NCBI GenBank assembly: GCA_002104905.1
Contig: MCFE01000445.1
Span: 1 to 64,000 of the forward strand
Source of the DNA: Basidiobolus meristosporus CBS 931.73
Taxonomy: Eukaryota > Basidiobolomycota > Basidiobolomycetes > Basidiobolales > Basidiobolaceae
DNA length: 64,000 nucleotides
Direction: 5' to 3'
The notes beneath the pieces are model-generated. The model had not been told where the DNA came from, did not search any database, and saw only the letters and a list, made by a program, of their open reading frames with translations. The stretch's first letter is position 1. Every line of letters starts with the position of its first letter. Both the position numbers and the translations under genes were made by a program. Of this stretch, positions 49,923 through 61,421 are shown piece after piece.

Positions 49923-52900
49923 TCGTAAGCCACAGCGTCCAAAGAAGCGTTCTCAAATGTTTAGAGTGGCAATAGATATATTAGTAGAGTAGATAAGATT
50001 ATACAACGGCGTACTGGGCAGCAATAGAATATAAAGGAGGGGGGTAATCCAATGAGGGATAGATATAAAGGGATTAGGGAGTAGCTACGAATAAAGAGTC
50101 CTGTGAGGAAGGAAACGCTAAGAGGATATTTTATAGTGAGACAAGTTGATACTTAACACGCAACCAGTGGGATAAGTAAAAGCGTACGATGGAGGGATAT
50201 ATAAAATAAAACTGGATAACAGGGAAATTTAGGGATAGGGTGAAGTGAGAGTGAAGTGGTGAGTGGAGGGATCGGTTATACAATGTACAATCTCAAAAAT
50301 GATGAAGAGGCAGATAGGGATTCCTCAATCAGCCATGGATCTTTTAAAATCAGGATGAAAGCCCCGCAGCACGTGCTTACCAACAAACCGATATGAAAGG
50401 GCAATAAAACATTCGGCTCTGTTCAAACAATGGCTCTTGCAGCCCCTTTTCCCAATGACAAGATCCATTACATACTGCTCATCGCCGGCCATTGGAGTGA
50501 AGCGCTCTTGAGAATTCCTCCGATAGAAACACCATGTGTAACACTGGTCAAGTGGTATTACGGATATGTATGCAAATATGCGCACCGAATCAATATTGAC
50601 AAAGTATTGATTCCAACAATTCCATAACATGGGTGGCCATCAAGGGGTATGCCAACTTCATTTCCTACAAACTCTTGGCCTGCCTTTCCACCGCCTGCAT
50701 GCTAAGCATTGTTTCTCCCTTGGACTCGATTGTTTTCATTGTCGAAAGACACAAGCCGTTGCAGCGTGTACACAGAGGTCCCTTTGTTGACGATGTCATG
50801 ATTCAAAAACACCAACAAACCAATCTGGTTACCATAAAACACCAACAAACCACCCTGGTTACCACAAAACAGCCTGGCCATCAGGTGACGGCTAGGGTGT
50901 GATATGCGTTTATTGATCATTGTTGACCATTGCGTTGATTACAAACCGGGAATCATGCAGGCGCTCAGCAGTAATTAGCGCAGAGTTGATGTTTCCCTAA
51001 GGAGTCAAAATATCGATATCCTGAGAGGCACCGTTGACGGGTTGGTTTCCATGTTCCAGTGCCGTATGCATCAATCAAGGCGCACCCAATCCAAGGGGCA
51101 TTCCAGACATGGGATCACGCAGTGTGTTGTAATAAACACCATGTATGCATTAGTATAACCTCAGGGCTTCCAGTGGTAACAGCCATGAGTAGCAATCGCC
51201 TGTTGCATACATTTAGTGCCTACGTTAAACGTCCCCAAGAAAGGGGTCTCCTGGGCAAGGCGATGAATCAGAGCCAGAGCGTGCTCGCCTTCCGCAGAAC
51301 CTCAGTAGCCGCTCTGGACGTCTGGCAGGATCACGGGCTGGTGAGGTTTGGGCCACTGATATTTCCATCGATATGGGTTTTTGGCTCTGTTCCAAACATA
51401 TCTGATGTCAAGCAATCATGGTTCCTAGTGTTGCTCACCTTGGCATGGGAAGAACCGGTGATGCACTTCTGATCCAGCAGTAGCGAGGTCACTTGGGAAT
51501 GAGACATTCACGTGAGCCCCACTGATCTTGAGCTGATGATCACTGGCGAACCAGTAAGCAAGTGAATGGCGGGATAGGTATCAAGTATTAGAGCCACCCC
51601 CATCCCCATATCAGGCAAATGCATTCTGCACATTCCGCTGTTGGCACCGACCTCTACATCGTTATCATTGCCCTCAACAGTGGAAGTGCCGTTACAGGCG
51701 ATCCATCCGCTTTCTCGCACACCACATGCTTGCGTAGCAGCGCTGTGGCTGTGCCGTATTCCACTCTGCCTGATGGCCGTCTTGGTCGAAAGTGCTGGTG
51801 CATTCTATATAAACTGGTCTGGTGGAGGGGGTCTGTTCACGATTGTGGACGGCAAGTATACATCGATCCTCGTAGTATGCCAACTCTCTTACTGTAGCCA
51901 AGTAGCTTATTGCTCGGGTTCGCCAAAGGGCAATCCAATCAAGGCCAATCGCTGTGTACAGGCATCGAAGGCTTTCATGGAGTCAAGTACAGGTGTACTG
52001 CTAGTACCTGAGAATCAGCTATGACACCCTCGGTACACTGGGCAGTTTTATGCTTTAATACGACACGGATGGAACTCTACCTTTGTGCAGCTGTATCTCT
52101 TGGCCATCACCATCGAGGTTGCATTTATATGCGTCAATCTGTAGCCCGTGCTGACGCTTGCCGTTGATAACCATCTAAGAGACTGAGCAGTTCCATTTTA
52201 GAGGCACCACACTGGTTCAGTCAGCGTCACTCGAACTTGCATAAGTCTGATCCTCACGCGAGTATACTGGTGGCCTCGTTCGAAGTACCTTGAGGCATCG
52301 ATTATCGATTCCGGATGTACCTTCATTCAGCCACTTTGTGAAGCACACCCCAGTCACGTATTATGCACTACAAGTCTGCAAGCGCGAACCGTCGATCGAG
52401 ACCCCATATATCTTCTTTGAATTCCTGCTTGTTTAACCAAGCCAGCCAACCATCAGTAATCCTGAACTGAATCGTACGCAATGCTGGACTCTATATATGT
52501 TCAGAACACATGCTGGAACTAATAAATCGGCAAACTGATGTATATTCACCACATTCTTAGACATAAAACGATGGGGGGGGGAGGGTAGTGCTTACACTCA
52601 ATTAAGTAAGATGACATGGATCTGTTTCTACAACTATTGGTTGGCTACACTCTATATTTCCCAATCAAGGATTTTGAGAATATTGTCGATTACAGGTAAT
52701 TGGTTGATATCTAAGACTCTTGGCTTTTTGATACTGGTTTTATGTCAGTTACCCGCAACCATTACTATACACTACAGTTGCACTGTTTAAATCCACCCGA
52801 TATCATGGTATGCAAGCGCATGTTCATCAAAAGTAATACCGATCTAACATGACTTGAAACACCTGTATATATCCGTATATAGATGTCACACTTACAATAA

Positions 52901-53091
52901 ACATCTTGTTGGCTGAGTTCAAGAATATTAGTCAAATTATTTTAAACCAATAGCATATAGCACTCATCCAGAGTGATGATTATCTTGGTCTGCATGTTCC
53001 TGCTGATAGGCTAAATATGCTTTTTTAATCTAAATTATAGCAAGTACTTGTCCTGGATGAAGGGATTTAGAGTTACTTCAATCAATATGTT
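49923..53091. other. Gene-poor stretch before the Copia element
   Basis: F-box gene promoter side, then 3 kb without a recognisable gene. The longest opening is 137 codons (51059-51472, plus) with an internal ATG start at 51184; it has no motif. From about 52.4 kb the sequence becomes AT-rich. Confidence 0.4.
50806..50877 (+). repeat. 30-bp tandem repeat, 2.4 copies
   Basis: Unit AAAACACCAACAAACCANNC plus TGGTTACCAY is repeated at 50806-50835 and 50836-50865 (27 of 30 bases identical), with a partial third copy to 50877. Confidence 0.8.
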
Positions 53092-53096
53092 GCATC

Positions 53097-53428
53097 TGTT
53101 GTAAAAATTTGTATTTCCACCTAAATATTCACCTAACTTAGTCACTTAGATCATTACCTTCAAATCCTAGAGAATACTGACCAAATTCCTTGTTGGGATT
53201 TACTTAGAATATTTACCCAGAACATGAAAGTTCTCAAAGTTGTCCAAACAGCCCCAAACTTTGCACACATGTTCTTGGGACCTTCCGCAGCCTATGCTAC
53301 ATGTTTGTAATGCCAAGATCAGGTAAAAGTATAAGTACTACTTTTACATTCAATAAATCATTAAGTGAAAACCACATAATCTACTTGTTCTCTAAATCAC
53401 TTCCAATATCTCCAAGACTCTTACAACA
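53097..53428 (+). repeat. 5' LTR of the Copia element
   Basis: 332 bp from TGTTGTAAAA to CTTACAACA. Relative to the 3' LTR it lacks about 17 bp near its middle (TTCACCAAAATACCAGG) and differs by about a dozen substitutions. A TATAAGTA promoter-like motif and AATAAA lie close together near its 3' third. Confidence 0.96.
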
Positions 53429-53440
53429 GGTTATGAGCCC
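53429..53440 (+). other. Primer-binding site for initiator tRNA-Met anticodon arm
   Basis: GGTTATGAGCCC directly after the 5' LTR is complementary to the anticodon stem-loop of eukaryotic initiator tRNA-Met (loop CUCAUAA), not to its 3' CCA end. Drosophila copia is the known precedent for such half-tRNA priming. The ATG inside this site (53433) is also the first in-frame Met of Gag. The same 12 bases follow the LTR at 7245. Confidence 0.8.
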
Positions 53441-56400
53441 CAAGCTGTCACTCTCTGCAGTGTATACTACTGCTATTACTGGAATTTTTCCCTCTGCTGA
53501 AAAGTTGGATGGATCTAACTACCAAGTGTGGAAGGTGAAGATGAAGATGCTGCTACAAGAAAGAGGCCTTTGGGATATTGTCATGGGAGAAGAATGCCCT
53601 CCTAAAAATGTGGGAGAGGAAGCTTTAAAGTACCAGAAGAAAGAACAAAGTGCCTTTAACTGCATTTGCCTTAATGTCAAGGACAAATTGCTAATTCAAT
53701 GCTCAAGAGCAAAAACAGCAAAGAATGCCTGGAAGGCATTAGAAGACACCTACCAGTCATGTTCAGCTGCCAAGAAAATGTATCTGAGACAAAAATTCTT
53801 TACTACAAAGATGCCGCCAGGAGAAGAAATGAAAAATCTAATTAACAGAATTACCCTGCTGGTAGATGAGATGGAATCTTTGGGCGTACCAACTACTGAT
53901 GAGGATGTGATAGTTACCATCCTGAATAGCCTGACAGACAAGTTTCAGGGCCTTGTATCAGCCCTAGAGTCCAGAACTGAAGATTTGACCTTAAATTACG
54001 TATATGGAAGGCTCCTGGATGAAGAATTAAGAAAATCAAGCACCAATAAGAAGGAAGAAGAAAATGCTTTAATAAGCAATGATAACCAACAAAGGAGGTA
54101 CCCAAGACCCTACAAAGGCAACAGCAACCTATTTTGCAACTACTGCAAAAGGAAAGGACACACATCAGACCGGTGTCATAAAAAGAGAGATTATCAGCAA
54201 AAGAAGCCTGAATATGGAAATGCTGCAACAACTGAAGATAGACTATTCATATCTGCACTAAATATGAGCACAAACAAGGATTCTCAGACGTGGTATATTG
54301 ACTCTGGAGCTTCTCAACACTTTACACACCAAAAAGAACTTTTACCCAATATCAAGAAATTCCAATTGAGAAGGTTTTCATGGGTGATGATAGAACACTT
54401 GATGCAGTGGGAGAAGGAACTATCCAAGTAAACCTAAGAAGCAGTGAAGGAAGCCATACACTGACCTTTAAAGAAGTACTTTATGTACTAGAAATAGCCA
54501 AGAACCTACTCTCTGTAAGCAAGGCCGCAGCAGAAGGACTCAGTTTTAGCTTTGACAATTCTGGATGCAGGATCACTGATCAAAATGGTGCTCATATTGC
54601 TTTGGGCATCAGAGATCAGAATCTATACAAGTTGACTTATATTCCATCATACTTGGAAGCCAATATAAGTAACTTAAATGAAGAAACACCAATGCTTTGG
54701 CACAGGAGATTTGGACACATCAATTTTGATTATTTGCGTAAAATGATCAAAGATCAGCTAATTTCTGGAGTGAAAGTTGATCCCCCAGCTAGTTTGGAGC
54801 ACTGTGAAGCCTGCATATATGGGAAACAAGCCAGACAACCGTTCAAGAGCTCTGGGTTAATCAAAACTAAGAAAAAATTAGATCTAATTCACTCAGATCT
54901 GTGTGGACCTATGCAAAATTTATCCTTAGGCGGGATGAAGTATTTAATCACTTTTATTGATGATTATACAAGATACACATGGGTCTACTTCATGGAGAGA
55001 AAGGAAGAAGCTCTGTCTAAGTTCAGGGAGTTTAAAGCCATGGTGGAGAGAGAAACTGGTGAAAAAATCAAGAAAATACGCTCTGATAATGGTGGAGAAT
55101 ATACCTCAAAACTCTTCATCCACTTCTGCAAAATTCATGGGATAAAGCAAGAGACTACTGTACCATACTCCCCACAGCAAAATGGAGTAGCAGAACAAGC
55201 TAACAGATCAATAATTGATATGGCAAGATCTATGATCCATTATCAAAAATTATCCTATGATTTTTGGGCAAAATCAGTTGCCACTGCTGTATATCTTAAA
55301 AATAGGAGTTACAACAGAATACTTTGTGATTCTACTCCATTTGAAGCATGGTATGGATACAGACCAAGTGCAGAACATCTAAGAATATTTGGGTGTACAG
55401 TATATGCCAAAAAACTGGCCGGAAATCAGTCAAAATTTGAGCCCAAAAGTGTAAGATGCATATTTTTGGGCTACTGCAATGAGAGTAAGGCATACAGACT
55501 CTACAATACTAAAGCAAAGAAGCTGATCAAGTCCAGGGATGTGTTATTTGATGAAAATTCAAAATTTTTACAAAAAATGACATCAGATGATGACAAAAAT
55601 TTGATCTCAAGTCCACCAATTGTCAGGATTGAATCAGAGCAAAACAATGAGCATTTTTTCACTCCAGAGGACTCTACAACCGTGGTTCAGCCAGAATCAG
55701 TGCCCAGGAACATCCCAGAAGTGATCATTCCAGTATCAAATGCCCGGAGATTCAATCAGACAAGAAATAGCCCAAATTACTATATCAATGAGGGTACAAA
55801 CTTAGCCTATGCCTATTCAGTCCATATTGATGAACCCCAGACTGTAAAAGAGGCCCTAAATAGCCCTCAGACAAAGTTTTGGAGATCTGCAATGACTGAG
55901 GAATATCAGGCCCTGATGGAAAATCAAACTTGGGACTTAGTCAAATTACCAATCAACCAAAAATCAATTGGGTGCAGATGGGTCTTCAAGACAAAATACA
56001 AGGCTGATGGTACAATTGAAAGATACAAAGCAAGACTTGTAGCCAAAGGATACTCTCAAACAAAAGGACTTGACTATACTGAGACCTTTGCACTGGTAGC
56101 CAAGTTTAATTCCATCAGATTAATATTGGCTATTGCAGCCAAATATAAGTTTTTTATTCATTAAATGGATGTAAAAGCTGCATTTTTGAATGGAGAACTT
56201 GATGAGGACGTGTATATGGACCAGCCTGATGGGTTTGTTGACCAAGATAACCCCCATTTGGTCTGCAAGCTTAAAAAGTCACTATATGGTCTCAAACTAT
56301 CACCAAGAGCCTGGAATTGCAAGATAGATTCTTATTTGGAACCTTTGAGTTTCATAAGAAGTAATGCTGACTATGGTATATACTATAAGCCAGATAGAGC

Positions 56401-57403
56401 AAGTGCAGTTCTATTAGCTCTATATGTGGATGATCTTATTATAGCCACCAATAACCTAGAAACATTGGAAGAGACTAAATCCAGCCTATCTAAGGAGTTC
56501 AAGATGTCCAATCTAGAAAAACTTGGTTACTACTTAGGGATTAAGTTCTCCATAGACAGAAGTACCCAGACTATCACCCTAACTCAATCCAAGTATATTC
56601 AAGATATACTAAAGAAGTACAAAATGGAAGACTGTAAACCGGCAGCTACCCCAATGGAGACAAACCTTAACATGGTCAAAACTCAACCAAATGAAGAGAG
56701 CTTGGTGCCATCTGAAAGCCCTGACTTTCCTTATCAATCTATGGTTGGCAGTCTGATGTATATCATGCTTGGAACACGTCCAGATATCTCATATTCAGTG
56801 GGAGTTGTCAGCCAACATAATCAGAACTATAGATCTGATCATATTGCAGCAGTTAAGCGGATTTTTAGATACCTAAAAGGAACTGCTGATATTTGCTTAA
56901 GATACACTTATAAGGACTCAGAACAAGATCTTGTGGGATACTCTGATGCAGATTGGGGACAAAATTTAGAAGACAGAAGATCCACCACAGGATACACCTT
57001 TCTTTACTGTAAAGGAGTAATTTCATGGAATTCAAGAAAGCAACCAACTGTAGCACTTTCCACCACAGAGGCAGAGTATATGGCAGCCTGTGAAGCTACA
57101 AAAGAAGCAATGTGGTTAAGAAAGCTGTTTACAGATTGAGGCCTATGTCAAAAAACGCCTATTACTTTATTTCAAGATAATCAAGGATGTATACAATTAG
57201 GTAGAAATCCAACTTTTCATGCTAGAACCAAGCACATAGATATTAGACATCATTTCATATGTGAAGCTATAGAGAATAACTTAGTTAGCTTAGTTTACTG
57301 TCCTACAGATGAAATGATTGCAGACATATTTACCAAACCATTAGCTAGAGACAAGTTTGAATATCTTAGGTCAAAATTAGGACTAGTCAGTATGAACATT
57401 TAG
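53433..57403 (+). pseudogene. Copia Gag-Pol polyprotein, disabled by three lesions
   Basis: About 1320 codons. Gag ends with a zinc knuckle CNYCKRKGHTSDRC (residues 235-248). Protease active site: WYIDSGASQHFT (Asp290). Integrase: the HHCC finger (LWHRRFGHI ... CEACIYGKQ), then HSDLCGPM, FIDDYTRYTWVYFM, RSDNGGEYTS and PYSPQQNGVAEQ. Reverse transcriptase: FKTKYKADG, MDVKAAFLNGELDEDVYMDQ, LALYVDDLI at about 56414-56440. RNase H: GYSDADWGQ, LSTTEAEYMAACEA, ARTKHIDIRHHFI, ADIFTKPL. Lesions: a 1-nt loss in the protease region near 54357-54366 that shifts the frame, a TAA at 56162-56164 just before the MDVKAAF block, and a TGA at 57137-57139 in RNase H. The remaining sequence is well conserved, so inactivation is fairly recent or the element was mobilised in trans. 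Confidence 0.96.
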
Positions 57404-57404
57404 C

Positions 57405-57414
57405 TGAGTGGGGG
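57405..57414 (+). other. Polypurine tract
   Basis: GAGTGGGGG immediately before the 3' LTR, the expected plus-strand DNA primer of an LTR element. Confidence 0.75.
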
Positions 57415-57762
57415 TGTTGTAAAAATTTGTAGTTCCACCTAAATATTTACCTAACTTAGTCACTTAGATCATTACCTTCAAATCCTAGAGAATACTGACC
57501 AAATTCCTTGTTGGGATTTGCTTAGAATATTTTCACCAAAATACCAGGTACCCAGAACATGATAATTCTCAAAGTTGTCCAAACAGCCCCAAACTTTGCA
57601 CACATGTTCTTGGGACCTTCCTTAGCCTATTCTACATGTTTGTAATGCCAAGATCAGGCAAAAGTATAAATACCACTTTTACATTCAATAAATCATTAAG
57701 TGAAAACCACATGATCTACTTGTTCTCCCATCACTTCCAATATCTCCAAGACTCTTACAACA
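57415..57762 (+). repeat. 3' LTR of the Copia element
   Basis: 348 bp, TGTTGTAAAA to CTTACAACA. TATAAATA (57665-57672) is followed 14 bp later by AATAAA (57687-57692), so the transcript start and poly(A) signals nearly coincide and the R region must be short. Confidence 0.96.
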
Positions 57763-57839
57763 GCATCTCTAATCAATTTTACTATTTGCATCTAAATAGT
57801 GCTGTGAGGAATGTGAAATATCAAAGGTGATTGCTAGAT

Positions 57840-58012
57840 TGTTTGGCACTCACCTAATATTTCATTGGGTGTAAAAGTGGTATATTTACTTCTCCATAGT
57901 CTTGGCCATAAAAAATTAAAGAATATGCTCAAAAAGGTCCCAAATAACATATGTGCAAAGTTTGGGACTGTTTGGACAACTTTGAGATATCTCATATACT
58001 GGGTACACTACA
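57840..58012 (-). mobile_element. Diverged inverted Copia LTR fragment
   Basis: Read on the minus strand, this contains TCTCAAAGTTGTCCAAACAG, TCCCAAACTTTGCACA, GGGACCTTTTTGAGCATATT and ACTTTTACACCCAATGAAAT in LTR order, with many changes. It is an older copy in opposite orientation beside the nearly intact element. Confidence 0.7.
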
Positions 58013-58161
58013 TGTCTAGGATGGTCTCAAGAGCATGAGTGGAAATTTTGGAAGTGCTCATCAACTACCATGTGCTTAACTTTCAAAGCCCAATGTGCTA
58101 TAGTAGACTGTTTTCTTGAGTTGTCAGAAATTGTTTATAGAATAATGCAATATGTGCTATA

Positions 58162-58508
58162 TGTTATAAAAACTTGTAATTTCACCTAAATATTGACTCT
58201 ACTTGATCACTTATATCATTACCTGCAAATCTTGGAGAATACTGATTAAATTTCTTGCTGGGATTTACTTGGTGAAATTTCATGACCTGGGTACCTAATA
58301 TTATGGTGAAAGTATTCTAAGATGTCCAAACAGCCCCAAACTTTGTACACATGTTGTTGGGACCTTTCTAAGCATATTCTACATTTTTGCTTTGCTTCAA
58401 TCATGTTAATATAAAATACTACTTTTACATTCAATAATCATTAAGTGAAAACCACATAATCTACTTGTCCTCCCAGTCACTTCCAATATCTCCAAGACTC
58501 TTGCAGCA
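58162..58508 (+). mobile_element. Diverged solo LTR of the Copia family
   Basis: About 347 bp from TGTTATAAAAACTTG to CTCTTGCAGCA, full length but substituted throughout. Flanks (CTATA and TTACA) do not form a clean target duplication. No internal region is attached. Confidence 0.82.
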
Positions 58509-58715
58509 TTACATGGTGGTCCTTTTGTCTTCATAGCTTTGTCCTATTCTTGAACAGAGTACAAGTAGATTGCAAGCATATATATTACACTTGATTATAA
58601 ATATATTTCAGGCAGATATCAGAGGTTCTCTCTACTACAACACTAAGAAAAAAAATTAAGAAAATGCCAGCCAAATACCTTCACAAAATCAGCTGAATTC
58701 CAAGCTTCTCAAAAT

Positions 58716-58970
58716 TGACAACTCTCAATATCTCTGTTGTTAGCTGATTGGCAGGCAAGCAAATGTATTCTCCAGGAGGAGACTAGGCCAACCAGTTTCC
58801 ACACCAAATTTGGTAATTAGCTGCCTGTTACTTCCATCAAAATTTTCATTTAAAACTTGAACCAAAAACACCAGCTGAATACCAGTAAAATACCATTGGT
58901 ACACCAGCTGAATACTGGCTGAAAATCAGATGAATTCCAAGTTTGTGATTTTTCATAGGGCAAGCCTTTG
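58716..58970 (+). repeat. Short dispersed repeat, copy 1
   Basis: Shares TGACAACTCTCAATAT, GGAGACTAGGCCAACYAG, CACACCAAATTTRGTAAT, ACACCAGCTGAAT and GATGAATTCCAA, in order, with 59600-59835. The preceding 80 bp match the inverted copy at 8309-8410. It contains several CAGCTGAATACC-like units. No coding capacity; possibly a non-autonomous element. Confidence 0.72.
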
Positions 58971-59244
58971 GTACTACACCAAACTAACTTAATCTTTTAG
59001 ATTGTAACCAACAGGCACTTGTACTTCTGGTCTGCATTCCTTTTAAGTGACCATTTGATGTGTTTTCTAAGATGTTAGGTGCCCAGTGCCATAAGAGCTT
59101 CTGAGACATTGGAAGTGACTGGGAGAATAGGTAGATATTCTAAATCTTGCCAAGTATGAGTCAAGTGTAAGAGTTCTATTTGTACTTCAGCATGGCCTAG
59201 GTAGCTATATTGGTTCACACCAATTCTACTAATATACCAATATC

Positions 59245-59508
59245 TATTGTAAAGATTTATATTTCAACCTAAATATTCACCTGACTTAGACACTTAGATC
59301 ATTACCTACAAGTCCTGAAGAATACTGACTAAATTCCCTGTTGGAATTTACTTGGAAAATTTTCACCAAAACATCAGGTACATAGAACATGAAAATATTC
59401 CAAGTTGTCCAACCAGCCTCAAACTTTGCACACATGTTCTTGTGACCTTCTTAAGCATATCCAATGTGTTTGTTTGCCAAGGCCATGGAAAAGTATAAGT
59501 ACTACTTT
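59245..59508 (+). mobile_element. 3'-truncated diverged Copia LTR
   Basis: Begins TATTGTAAAGATTT and follows the LTR to the TATAAGTACTACTTT motif, where similarity stops at about 59508. It lies between the two copies of the short repeat. Confidence 0.8.
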
Positions 59509-59599
59509 AGTAGCAGTTGGGAGAACATGGTATTATGTAGTTTTTACTAGATGATTGATTGAATGTAACAATGTATTAATACTTGTACATGATCCAGCT

Positions 59600-59835
59600 G
59601 ACAACTCTCAATATTTCAGGTATTAGCTTCATGGTAGATAAGCACACATCCTTTTCAGGGGGAGACTAGGCCAACTAGCATTCACACCAAATTTAGTAAT
59701 CAGCTGCTCTTTACTTCCACCAAAAATTGCAACTGAAAATTTGAAGCAGAAACACCAGCTGAATCCACACCAACTGAATACCAGCTAAAAATCCAATGAA
59801 TTCCAACTTCGAGATTTCCATAGCGTACCTTTGCT
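59600..59835 (+). repeat. Short dispersed repeat, copy 2
   Basis: Direct repeat of 58716-58970 with numerous substitutions and small gaps. The shared order of five blocks excludes chance similarity. Confidence 0.72.
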
Positions 59836-60860
59836 TGTATTTGTACTGGATAAATCAGTAAATGAACCTCATACCGATTTTCTAGTAGTCCACACCGCTT
59901 CTAACACTCCTAAAAATGTTGCAGTAATATTCACTAGTTAGTAAGGCAAACATCAATAATGTACCTGTGCATTTTATGGAATTTTCGAGTACTAGCAATG
60001 CAAACGTGTTGAAAAAGATCAGTGTTGCGGGCGTATTTGGAGGATTTTGGGAAACTTCGATATTCCCCGTTTGGGCACCCGGTACTGCAAAGCCATTATT
60101 CAGATGTCAACTGAAGCACATTATGGGACCAGGATTGAGTTCAAAAACAGAGTGAAGCCCTAATCCGTTATAAATGAATAGTTTAGTACCAATCTCATTT
60201 GTAACGGGGGCTCCCTGGGCTAACATGGTGCACCATTGACAAATTCCTACCGACCACTTCCCTGATATAGTATGTAATACTCAGGCTGTCCCCTAACTCA
60301 ATCCAAGTATTATTAAGCATAATCAGAATATGGGGGTATGGTGTAGAATACATGCTTCCAGATGCACTAGCTGATACGGTTTGTAGCACTCTGGAAGCAG
60401 CTACACATAGGATGCAGTCGAGTTGCTCACTTCAAGCCTAGGAAGAAATTGATGGGCAACAAGATTGGTTGAACTGGGGGTTGAGTTAGATTCCATGCGA
60501 TATCGATGTATTCTAATATTGCACAATGTGTAACAAAAACAGGTTTCTAGGATCTCTTTACAAGCAACACAGCGTCAGCGCTACGCTACAGGTGGATTAC
60601 TACTTAGGAACCTACGGTAGTCGATACATGGCCATACAACTCATGCCGGGAAACACTTCAAACCGAATCGCCTTGATTCGGATTTCCTGTATTGTGAGGG
60701 AAATACGGGGTAGCAAATAGAATGGCGATTCCCAACTTAATCACAACCTCCAAATACTGTGGCACATTGATGAAAGAGTTGGAGCAACGATGGGTCAACT
60801 GACCCTAAGATTCGATGATTACGAGAGAACATCTAACCAGGACCCCAGAGCTGATCCATC
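59836..60860. other. Intergenic, nothing recognised
   Basis: Right edge of the transposon-rich block to the promoter of the GNAT gene. Openings are below 65 codons and without motifs. Confidence 0.4.
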
Positions 60861-60870
60861 ATATATATAA
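60861..60870 (+). promoter_or_regulatory. TATA box of the GNAT gene
   Basis: ATATATATAA, 45-54 bp upstream of ATG 60915. A (TG) run (about 60899-60914) lies between it and the start codon and would form most of the 5' leader. Confidence 0.55.
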
Positions 60871-60914
60871 GGGATCATTTCACACGAGCTCACTCCATCG
60901 TGTGTGTGTGTGTG

Positions 60915-61421
60915 ATGGAGATACTCCCACTGAAGCAAGAAGATGTTCCAAGCGTCAAAGCATTTCTCTTCAAAGTAATCGAAGAGGACTTTGGCTATCA
61001 GTTCAATCCCGCTTGGCACTCAGATATAGCCAACCTAGAGAGAGTTTACTTACAAGACCCCAGAAGCTATTTCTTGGTGGGTTGGAATGGCGATGGCAGT
61101 ATTGCTGGAACCATCGCCATCCGCAAATATCCCAACAGCTTCCCTGAGGTTAACCACCTATACGACGACAGAACAACGTCGATGGTTGTGCGGCATTTTG
61201 TTTCCAGGTCTCAGCGAAACAAAGGGGTTGGGTCTCAGTTGCTGAAGGATGTAGAGGCTTACGCAAGGGAATCCGGCGTCAATACCCTGTATCTACATAC
61301 ACAAATCACCATCCCCGGCTCCCTAGAATATTGGTTGGCCAAGGGCTACAAGGTTACTTTAGACACTAAGAATCAATTAGGAACTGTACATTTAGAAAAG
61401 CACCTGCCTCGAGTGGAATAA
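60915..61421 (+). CDS. GNAT-family N-acetyltransferase
   Basis: Acetyl-CoA-dependent acetyltransferase of unknown substrate (168 aa, single exon). The GNAT fold is recognisable: YFLVGWNGDGSIAGTIAIRK (strands 2-3), VRHFVSRSQRNKGVGSQLLK (strand 4 and the acetyl-CoA pyrophosphate loop Q/R-x-x-G-x-G), DVEAYARESG, LYLHTQI, and SLEYWLAKGYKV (motif B). ATG 60915 is chosen because it is the first after the TATA box; the frame is open slightly upstream only through the TG repeat. Small free-standing GNATs act on metabolites or amines, and nothing here narrows that down. Confidence 0.88.
   Translation: MEILPLKQEDVPSVKAFLFKVIEEDFGYQFNPAWHSDIANLERVYLQDPRSYFLVGWNGDGSIAGTIAIRKYPNSFPEVNHLYDDRTTSMVVRHFVSRSQRNKGVGSQLLKDVEAYARESGVNTLYLHTQITIPGSLEYWLAKGYKVTLDTKNQLGTVHLEKHLPRVE

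Larger units (their letters stand above)
53092..57767 (+). mobile_element. Nearly complete Copia LTR retrotransposon with target duplications
   Basis: An element of 4666 bp (53097-57762) is bounded by direct repeats of the LTR and by a perfect 5-bp target duplication GCATC (53092-53096 and 57763-57767). Domain order is Gag, protease, integrase, reverse transcriptase, RNase H, which is the Ty1/Copia order. It has a primer-binding site after the 5' LTR and a purine tract before the 3' LTR. One frameshift and two nonsense codons disable the polyprotein. It is the best copy of the family whose relics fill 5.2-8.3 kb. Confidence 0.97.

Noticed and set aside
53301-53432. In-frame extension of Gag upstream into the 5' LTR from an ATG at 53301
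   Set aside because: It lies upstream of the LTR TATA-like motif, so it should not be in the genomic transcript; the same opening occurs in solo LTRs with no gag attached.
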